Assembly (NCBI RefSeq): GCF_000422085.1
Contig: NC_021741.1
Span: 2,914,001 to 2,978,000 of the forward strand
Source of the DNA: Serratia liquefaciens ATCC 27592
GTDB lineage: Bacteria; Pseudomonadota; Gammaproteobacteria; Enterobacterales; Enterobacteriaceae
Direction: 5' to 3'
Length of the DNA: 64,000 nt
Of the stretch, positions 58,305-64,000 are shown piece by piece. The translations under genes and the position numbers were made by a program. Under the pieces are notes generated by a model. It was not told the origin of the DNA. It saw only the letters and a list, made by a program, of their open reading frames with translations, and ran no database searches. Positions within the stretch are counted from its first letter, which is position 1. Each line of letters begins with the position of its first letter.

Positions 58305-59678
58305 ATGAGCGCAACCGCACCCAATCTAAAATCTTTGCCCTACACCCCCACCGCCCTGCTGGAGCTGTTTGCTCCTCTTGCTCAACAACCTTGGGCCATG
58401 TTGCTGCATTCCGGCTTTGCCGAACATTCGCATAACCGTTTCGATATCCTGGTTGCAGCGCCCACCGTTACCTTGACCACCCGAGGGCAAATCACAGAGC
58501 TCTGTCACGGCTCGGAGGTACGGCAATCGAAGGAAGATCCCTTCCAGTTGCTGCAACAGCAGTTGGAACAACAAAACCAACATCCGGCAGCAAATACCGA
58601 CTTGCCATTCCAGGGCGGCGCTCTGGGGCTATTCGGTTACGATCTGGGCCGCAGAGTGGAAAAACTGCCGCAAATGGCACAGGCGGATATCACCTTGCCG
58701 GACATGGCGGTTGGCATTTACGACTGGGCGCTGATTGCCGATCACCACAGGAAGACGCTGACGCTGCTCAGCTATGAGGACGTTGAACAACGCTGGCAGT
58801 GGTTATGCAGCCAGCAATCTGAACCTCAGCAAGACTTCACCTTGACCAGCCGCTGGCAAGCCAACATGACACGGCAGCAATATGGTGAAAAATTCCAGCG
58901 CATCCAGCAGTATTTGCGTAGCGGCGATTGCTACCAAATCAATCTGGCTCAACGCTTTTCCGCAGATTATCAGGGCGATGAATGGCAAGCCTTTCAGCAA
59001 CTGAACGCCAGCAATCGAGCCCCCTTCTCTGCCTTTTTACGACTGCCGGACAACGCCGTACTGAGCGTTTCGCCCGAGCGTTTTTTGTGGCTGGAGAACC
59101 AGCAGATCCAAACCCGCCCTATCAAGGGCACGCTGCCGCGGCTGGCCGATGCCGAGCAAGATGCGCAGCAGGCGCAACGGTTAGCGAATTCCGCCAAAGA
59201 TCGCGCGGAAAACCTGATGATTGTCGATCTGCTTCGCAACGATATCGGCCGCGTCGCCGAACCGGGCAGCGTCAAAGTTCCCGAACTGTTCGTGGTAGAG
59301 CCTTTCCCGGCGGTACATCATCTGGTCAGCACCATTACCGCCCTCCTGCCCGAACGCACGCCGGCAACTGAGCTGTTGCGCGCCTGCTTCCCGGGCGGAT
59401 CTATTACCGGCGCACCCAAGGTACGGGCGATGGAAATTATCGAAGAGCTGGAGCCACAGCGGCGTAATGCCTACTGCGGCAGTATCGGCTATATCAGCGC
59501 CTGTGGCACCATGGACACCAACATCACCATCCGCACTTTGATCACCGAAAGCGGCCGCATTTACTGTTCGGCCGGTGGCGGCATCGTAGCCGACAGCCAG
59601 GAACAGGCGGAATATCAGGAAACCTTCGATAAAGTCGACCGCATCCTACCGCAACTGGGGGAGTTTATCGCTTCGTGA
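58305..59678 (+). CDS. pabB: Aminodeoxychorismate synthase component I
   Basis: A 457-residue chorismate-binding enzyme that with PabA makes 4-amino-4-deoxychorismate for folate. [18 protein letters not shown] marks the N-terminal part. [25 protein letters not shown] and [16 protein letters not shown] [19 protein letters not shown] mark the catalytic domain. The ATG at 58305 gives an E. coli-like length with GAGG close upstream. Its stop overlaps the GTG start of nudL. Confidence 0.96.
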   Translation: MSATAPNLKSLPYTPTALLELFAPLAQQPWAMLLHSGFAEHSHNRFDILVAAPTVTLTTRGQITELCHGSEVRQSKEDPFQLLQQQLEQQNQHPAANTDLPFQGGALGLFGYDLGRRVEKLPQMAQADITLPDMAVGIYDWALIADHHRKTLTLLSYEDVEQRWQWLCSQQSEPQQDFTLTSRWQANMTRQQYGEKFQRIQQYLRSGDCYQINLAQRFSADYQGDEWQAFQQLNASNRAPFSAFLRLPDNAVLSVSPERFLWLENQQIQTRPIKGTLPRLADAEQDAQQAQRLANSAKDRAENLMIVDLLRNDIGRVAEPGSVKVPELFVVEPFPAVHHLVSTITALLPERTPATELLRACFPGGSITGAPKVRAMEIIEELEPQRRNAYCGSIGYISACGTMDTNITIRTLITESGRIYCSAGGGIVADSQEQAEYQETFDKVDRILPQLGEFIAS

Positions 59679-60253
59679 GCCAACCGACTTATCCGACTTC
59701 GCTGGCGGCATTTATCAGTCGCTTCCAGCTGCAATTGCCGCAGGCGTCACAGATTTCGCATAACGTTCGCCCTGCGGCGGTGCTGATACCCATTATCTGC
59801 CGGCCCGAGCCCACGCTGCTGCTCACCCGCCGTGCCGACTCACTACGAAAACATCCGGGCCAGGTGGCATTTCCCGGCGGTAAAACCGATGCCGAAGACA
59901 GCTCAGCGATTATTACCGCCCTGCGTGAGGCCCAGGAGGAAGTGGCAATCCCGCCCCAGGCGGTGACCATCCTTGGCCAACTGGCCCCGCTCGACAGCAG
60001 CACCGGTTTCCAGGTCACTCCGGTTGTCGGCCTGATCTCACCCGACGTGCAATTTAGCGCCAATGAAGATGAAGTGGCCGACGTTTTCGAAATACCTTTG
60101 CACGAAGCGCTGACCCTCTCACGCTATTACCCGCTGGATATTCAGCGCGCCGGTCATTCGCACCGTATTTATCTCTCCTGGTATCAGAGTCAATTTGTCT
60201 GGGGATTGACCGCGGCAATCATTCGCCGCTTGGCGCAACAGGTCAGCATCTAG
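59675..60253 (+). CDS. nudL: CoA pyrophosphatase NudL
   Basis: A 192-residue Nudix hydrolase expected to cleave CoA to 3',5'-ADP and phosphopantetheine. The CoA-type Nudix box is [20 protein letters not shown] followed by EEV, and [20 protein letters not shown] is the NuCoA motif. The start is GTG inside the pabB stop (GTGA), a 4-bp overlap. Length equals E. coli NudL. Confidence 0.94.
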   Translation: MSQPTYPTSLAAFISRFQLQLPQASQISHNVRPAAVLIPIICRPEPTLLLTRRADSLRKHPGQVAFPGGKTDAEDSSAIITALREAQEEVAIPPQAVTILGQLAPLDSSTGFQVTPVVGLISPDVQFSANEDEVADVFEIPLHEALTLSRYYPLDIQRAGHSHRIYLSWYQSQFVWGLTAAIIRRLAQQVSI

Positions 60254-60591
60254 CCCCAATTCCGTGACGCCGATCACAAGCCAAACGGTTACCTGCACCA
60301 GCGGCACGGGTAAAGCGATCGGCATCACTTCATTTGTTTGCTTTTTCAACTACCGTTCTGGCTATCAGAGTTTTAAAAAAACTGTAAACCCTCTCTTCAA
60401 CCTTACGAAATACCTGTAAAATACCGCCGTCCGGAATAAACCACTATTTCAGCAGGGTTTAAGCCGGCCGCGTTCAGCAGTGGAAGCTGGCGCGATTGCC
60501 ATTAACCGAGTTTAGGTGGCGGCTGTTCTACGACTGGCCGAGCGCCTGCGGCAATCATAAACAGGACTGACACCAAGGATTATTTTATTTC

Positions 60592-60687
60592 ATGCGAAAA
60601 AGGCAACCGAACCCGTACGGCCCTTTTACAATATCGCTGTTCCCTGCACGGTTTTTAACCGATGCAGCCATAACAATATGCCTCTAA
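60592..60687 (+). CDS. Candidate leader ORF immediately upstream of sdaA
   Basis: A 31-codon ORF starting MRKRQPNPYGPFTI and ending ITICL. Its stop codon TAA overlaps the sdaA ribosome-binding site (TAAGGAG), 11 bp before the sdaA GTG. Upstream, AAGGA lies 12 bases before its ATG, wider than ideal. The product is basic at the N-terminus and hydrophobic after. Such an arrangement would couple sdaA initiation to ribosomes ending here. Coding status is inferred from position only. Confidence 0.42.
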   Translation: MRKRQPNPYGPFTISLFPARFLTDAAITICL

Positions 60688-60698
60688 GGAGTTTTAGC

Positions 60699-62063
60699 GT
60701 GATTAGCGTTTTCGACATGTTTAAGATCGGCATCGGCCCGTCCAGCTCTCATACGGTTGGACCGATGAAAGCCGGCAAACAGTTTGTCGACGATCTGGTA
60801 AATAAAGGCCTGATGCCTTCTATCACGCGTGTTGCCGTAGACGTTTACGGCTCACTCTCATTGACCGGTAAAGGTCACCATACCGATATCGCTATCATCC
60901 TCGGCCTGGCAGGCAACATGCCGGATACCGTTGATATCGATAGCATCCCGGGTTTTATTCGCGATGTAGAACAACGTCAAAGACTGATGCTGGCCAGCGG
61001 CCTGCATGAGGTAGATTTCCCGCGTGACGGCGGCATGGTGTTCCGCAGCGATAACCTGCCGCTGCATGAGAACGGCATGCAAATCCACGCCTTCGCCGGG
61101 GATAAACAAGTTTACAGCAAGACTTACTATTCTATCGGCGGTGGTTTTATCGTCGATGAAGAGAATTTCGGCAAAACCGATGCGCATGAATTGAGCGTTC
61201 CTTACCCGTTCAATTTTGCGCGTGAAATGCTGGAGCATTGCCGTGAAACCGGACTGTCGCTGTCCGGCATGGTGATGCAGAACGAACTGGCGCTGCACAG
61301 CAAGCAGGAGATCGAAACCTACTTCGGCAATATCTGGCAGACCATGCGCGCCTGTATCGACCGTGGCCTTAACACCGAAGGCGTGCTGCCTGGTCCGCTG
61401 CGCGTACCGCGTCGTGCTTCCGCATTACGTCGCCTGCTGGTCTCTTCCGACAAATTGTCCAGCGATCCGATGAACGTCATTGACTGGGTCAATATGTTCG
61501 CGCTGGCGGTCAACGAAGAGAACGCCGCCGGTGGCCGCGTGGTCACCGCCCCGACCAACGGCGCCTGCGGCATCGTACCGGCCGTGCTGGCTTACTATGA
61601 CCACTTTATCGAATCCGTCAGCCCGGATATTTACATCCGTTACTTTATGGCAGCGGGCGCGGTCGGTGCTCTGTACAAAATGAACGCGTCTATCTCTGGC
61701 GCCGAAGTGGGCTGCCAGGGCGAAGTCGGCGTGGCCTGTTCCATGGCAGCGGCCGGTTTGGCCGAACTGCTGGGCGGCAGCCCAGAGCAGGTTTGCATCG
61801 CGGCGGAAATCGGCATGGAGCACAACCTGGGGCTGACCTGTGACCCGGTTGCCGGTCAGGTTCAGGTGCCTTGCATCGAGCGTAATGCCATTGCTTCGGT
61901 GAAGGCGATCAACTCGGCGCGCATGGCGCTGCGCCGTACCAGTGAGCCTCGCGTGTCACTGGATAAGGTGATCGAGACCATGTATGAAACCGGTAAAGAC
62001 ATGAACGCTAAATACCGCGAAACCTCGCGTGGCGGTCTGGCAATAAAAGTGCAGTGCGATTAA
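60699..62063 (+). CDS. sdaA: L-serine ammonia-lyase SdaA
   Basis: A 454-residue iron-sulfur enzyme that deaminates L-serine to pyruvate. It begins [20 protein letters not shown]. The SDH-alpha part has [20 protein letters not shown]. The cluster cysteines lie in [24 protein letters not shown] and GLTCDPVAG. The start is GTG 60699 with AAGGAG 7 bases upstream, as in E. coli. It is followed by a strong terminator and pdeD, the same order as in E. coli. Confidence 0.97.
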   Translation: MISVFDMFKIGIGPSSSHTVGPMKAGKQFVDDLVNKGLMPSITRVAVDVYGSLSLTGKGHHTDIAIILGLAGNMPDTVDIDSIPGFIRDVEQRQRLMLASGLHEVDFPRDGGMVFRSDNLPLHENGMQIHAFAGDKQVYSKTYYSIGGGFIVDEENFGKTDAHELSVPYPFNFAREMLEHCRETGLSLSGMVMQNELALHSKQEIETYFGNIWQTMRACIDRGLNTEGVLPGPLRVPRRASALRRLLVSSDKLSSDPMNVIDWVNMFALAVNEENAAGGRVVTAPTNGACGIVPAVLAYYDHFIESVSPDIYIRYFMAAGAVGALYKMNASISGAEVGCQGEVGVACSMAAAGLAELLGGSPEQVCIAAEIGMEHNLGLTCDPVAGQVQVPCIERNAIASVKAINSARMALRRTSEPRVSLDKVIETMYETGKDMNAKYRETSRGGLAIKVQCD

Positions 62064-62067
62064 CCCC

Positions 62068-62095
62068 AAACCCCGCCTTTATGGCGGGGTTTTTC
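62068..62095 (+). terminator. Terminator of sdaA
   Basis: AACCCCGCC and GGCGGGGTT form a 9-bp perfect stem with a 5-nt loop, followed by TTTTC, 5 bp past the stop codon. Confidence 0.9.
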
Positions 62096-62137
62096 TTGCC
62101 AGAATTTGTTGATAATCAAATCGCTAACGCCAATTAA

Positions 62138-62150
62138 GTGACAATGTCAC
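62138..62150. promoter_or_regulatory. Perfect dyad in the pdeD promoter region
   Basis: GTGACAATGTCAC is a 13-bp perfect inverted repeat with a 1-bp centre, about 195 bp upstream of pdeD. A related half (CAACGTCAC) follows about 15 bp later. It may be an operator; I do not recognise the regulator. Confidence 0.4.
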
Positions 62151-62344
62151 AGTAAAATATGTCGGCAACGTCACATCGATCCTGCGGTTAACCCACAATT
62201 TCCCCCTCTGTTTCGCCAAATTTAAATAATTTACTGGGTTACCATCACTCTTGTATAACGACAGGCTAGAATTAGCCGAGTATCATTTTGGACTGTTTGG
62301 CCTGACGGTGATTCTGGGCTGGCTTACCGAACAAGGATTTAGCG

Positions 62345-63961
62345 ATGTTGATGACCCAACTTACCGTGACCAAATACCGCTATTACCGTTGGCTGCTAGC
62401 CGGGGCGGTCGGGTTGGCTATTCTGCTGTTGTCGCTTTACACCCGTTATTATCAGGAAATCGGCACCATCGAACACAATCGACAGGTGCTTGCCAATCGC
62501 ACCGTCGCCAAGATCAACAATCTGCTCCTGCCGGCTGAGCAACAGGCCAAACGCTCCATGCCCCTGCTGACCTCCACTTGTGAAACCGTCATGCCCACAC
62601 TGCGCTTTCGCGCCGCGCAAAACCAGGCGCTTCGGGCAATGCTGCTGGTCAAGGATGGTGTTATTTACTGTTCTAGCCTGTTTGGTTCCCGCAAGTATGT
62701 TTTTAGCGCTATTTTGCCCGCAATAGCAAACGATGGCGCGAAGCTGGCGCTGCGCCCTTCGCTGTCGGTCGCCAAAGGCGTCCCCACCCTGATCATGTGG
62801 ACGCCAGAGGCGGATAATGATCGCCGTAACGGCGTCTTGCACGTCTTCAATATTGAACTGCTGGCAAACTTTCTGCTCGAGCCTCAGGAACCCTATGCGC
62901 AGCGGGTGGTGCTGAACGTCGGAGATTACAGTTTGGAATACGGTCGCCGCGAAATCCTGCGCAGCGATAGCCTGACAACCGATTTGCGCTATACCGCGAA
63001 ATCTACGCAATACCCTTTCTCTGTCTCGCTGTTCGGTCCTCAGGCCGGCATGCTGGCGCTTGCGGCACTGCCGCGCCATGTTCCGCTGTCGTTGTTGATC
63101 AGCCTGCTGGCAGCCTACGTGGTGTACCTGCTCACCGCGAATCGCATGAGCCTTTCGTACCATATAGGACATGCCATTTCTCATCGCGAATTCCGCGTTT
63201 ACTGTCAGCCGATCATCAACGCTGAAACCGGTCGCTGCGTTGGGGTTGAAACCCTGCTGCGCTGGAAAAACAAACGCCAGGGCTGGATCTCCCCCGACGT
63301 GTTCATCCCGTTGGCGGAACAGCATGGGTTAATCATTCCCCTGACCCGTTACCTGATAAGCACCGTAGTGGAAAATCTGCAGTTATTCCCGCCGCGTCCG
63401 TCGTTTTATATCAGCATCAACGTCGCCGCCGAGCATTTCAACGCGGTGACCATCATCGATGATATTCGCCGTCTGTGGCTGCCTGCCGAACCGATGCCGT
63501 CGCTGATGCTGGAGCTGACCGAACGCACCGCGCTGTCAGAAATTCAGTATGAGCAAATCAAAACGCTGAAGGAGATGGGCATTATGCTGGCGATCGATGA
63601 CTTTGGCACCGGGCACAGCTCGCTCAGCTACCTGAAAAAGCTCAGCCCGGACGTATTGAAGATCGATCGCGGTTTTACCGCCGCCATCGGCACCGATGCC
63701 ATTAACGCCACGGTCACCGATACCATTATTACGTTGGCACAGCGTCTGAAATTAAAACTGGTGGCTGAAGGGGTAGAAACCGCCGAACAGGTTGAATATT
63801 TGCGCTCGCACGACGTGAATGCCCTGCAAGGCTTCTACTTTGCCAAGCCAATGCCAATCCATGTTTTCCCGCTGTGGCTACAGCAGTACGAATCGCGGTT
63901 ACGGACGGGGAATCAGCGGGAAGAACAAAAAGCAGGGCTGGAAAAAAAACCGGAGGCATGA
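62345..63961 (+). CDS. pdeD: Cyclic-di-GMP phosphodiesterase PdeD (CSS-EAL)
   Basis: A 538-residue inner-membrane enzyme that degrades c-di-GMP, favouring motility over biofilm. A first helix lies at about 16-32. A periplasmic CSS domain follows, with C79 and the CSS motif at 109-111, whose disulfide state controls this family through DsbA/DsbB. A second helix lies near 240-262. The EAL domain has ETLLR (Glu of EAL), ELTER, DDFGTGHSS, KIDRGF, EGVET and QGFYFAKP, so it looks catalytically intact. AAGGA lies 7 bases before the ATG. It follows sdaA, as yoaD does in E. coli. Confidence 0.93.
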   Translation: MLMTQLTVTKYRYYRWLLAGAVGLAILLLSLYTRYYQEIGTIEHNRQVLANRTVAKINNLLLPAEQQAKRSMPLLTSTCETVMPTLRFRAAQNQALRAMLLVKDGVIYCSSLFGSRKYVFSAILPAIANDGAKLALRPSLSVAKGVPTLIMWTPEADNDRRNGVLHVFNIELLANFLLEPQEPYAQRVVLNVGDYSLEYGRREILRSDSLTTDLRYTAKSTQYPFSVSLFGPQAGMLALAALPRHVPLSLLISLLAAYVVYLLTANRMSLSYHIGHAISHREFRVYCQPIINAETGRCVGVETLLRWKNKRQGWISPDVFIPLAEQHGLIIPLTRYLISTVVENLQLFPPRPSFYISINVAAEHFNAVTIIDDIRRLWLPAEPMPSLMLELTERTALSEIQYEQIKTLKEMGIMLAIDDFGTGHSSLSYLKKLSPDVLKIDRGFTAAIGTDAINATVTDTIITLAQRLKLKLVAEGVETAEQVEYLRSHDVNALQGFYFAKPMPIHVFPLWLQQYESRLRTGNQREEQKAGLEKKPEA

Positions 63962-63970
63962 TGCCTCCGG
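63950..63970. terminator. Hairpin overlapping the pdeD stop
   Basis: CCGGAGGCAT and ATGCCTCCGG form a 10-bp perfect stem with a 1-base centre and include the TGA stop. CTTGTGTG follows rather than a T run. It may terminate a convergent gene lying beyond the window. Confidence 0.55.
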
Positions 63971-64000
63971 CTTGTGTGTTACTGATGTTCCTCGTCGTGA

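Noticed and set aside
60254..60591. Searched for a riboswitch or attenuator in the long gap upstream of sdaA
   Set aside because: No paired aptamer-like core or terminator was seen. Only a weak promoter-like TAAAAT near 60418 and the leader ORF stand out.
62251..62344. A plus-strand frame (from TTGTATAACGAC) running into pdeD in another register
   Set aside because: It has no ribosome-binding site and shifts frame into an unrelated translation of pdeD; treated as leader DNA.

Overview
The window is a gene-dense stretch of an enterobacterial chromosome, most likely Serratia or a close relative in the Yersiniaceae. The evidence is E. coli-like core proteins in E. coli-like blocks, one nearly full-length and one internally deleted ERIC element, and genes not found in the corresponding E. 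coli blocks: an FmdB zinc-ribbon gene beside aspS, a leucine-rich-repeat gene between pykA and lpxM, and an AarF paralogue after grxB. I saw no rRNA, tRNA, prophage, insertion sequence, CRISPR array or defence island.

Layout. 1-5.8 kb: nhaB (cut by the left edge), dsbB, a non-coding stretch with a strong small-RNA candidate, ycgN, a CsbD-like gene, ycgM, a lytic transglycosylase and ycgL. 5.9-7.7 kb: minCDE (division-site placement). 7.9-15.7 kb: rnd, fadD with a FadR operator, slp-family lipoprotein, tsaB, yoaA, ridA-like yoaB, and the spermidine exporter genes mdtJI with a likely leader ORF (mdtU). 16.2-21.4 kb: eda, zwf, hexR, pykA with two HexR operators, forming a central-carbon regulon; edd is absent. 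21.5-27.5 kb: LRR gene, lpxM, mepM, then the zinc importer znuA/znuCB around a Zur box. 27.6-33.3 kb: ruvBA, ruvC, yebC, nudB, aspS and an FmdB-type gene. 33.5-37.3 kb: yecD, yecE, yecN, cmoA and cmoB. 37.4-38.0 kb: an unrecognised operon of two very small lipoprotein genes and one 165-aa lipoprotein. 38.2-43.5 kb: cutC, a PatB-like lyase, yecM, a small membrane protein and argS. 43.5-52.4 kb: murJ, mviM, yceH, rimJ, mdtH, an unknown 82-aa protein, grxB, AarF paralogue and yceB. 52.5-64 kb: yebF, yqfB, yebG (LexA box), dbpA, purT (PurR box), yoaH, a WaaH-like glycosyltransferase, pabB, nudL, sdaA and pdeD.

Most of the window is housekeeping. The least explained parts are: (1) the lipoprotein operon at 37386-38043, whose two tiny genes encode 24- and 22-residue prolipoproteins with predicted lipidated heptapeptides CVAAYYR and CASMYYR; (2) a compact small-RNA gene at about 2390-2458 with an ArcZ-like seed, its own -10 box, an upstream dyad and a terminator; (3) short ORFs in the leaders of mdtJI and sdaA; (4) small membrane-protein ORFs at 41327-41446 and, less surely, 2031-2102; (5) repeats sitting at gene boundaries, notably a deleted ERIC next to the hexR start. 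Start codons were chosen from ribosome-binding sites and from remembered lengths of E. coli homologues, without any search.
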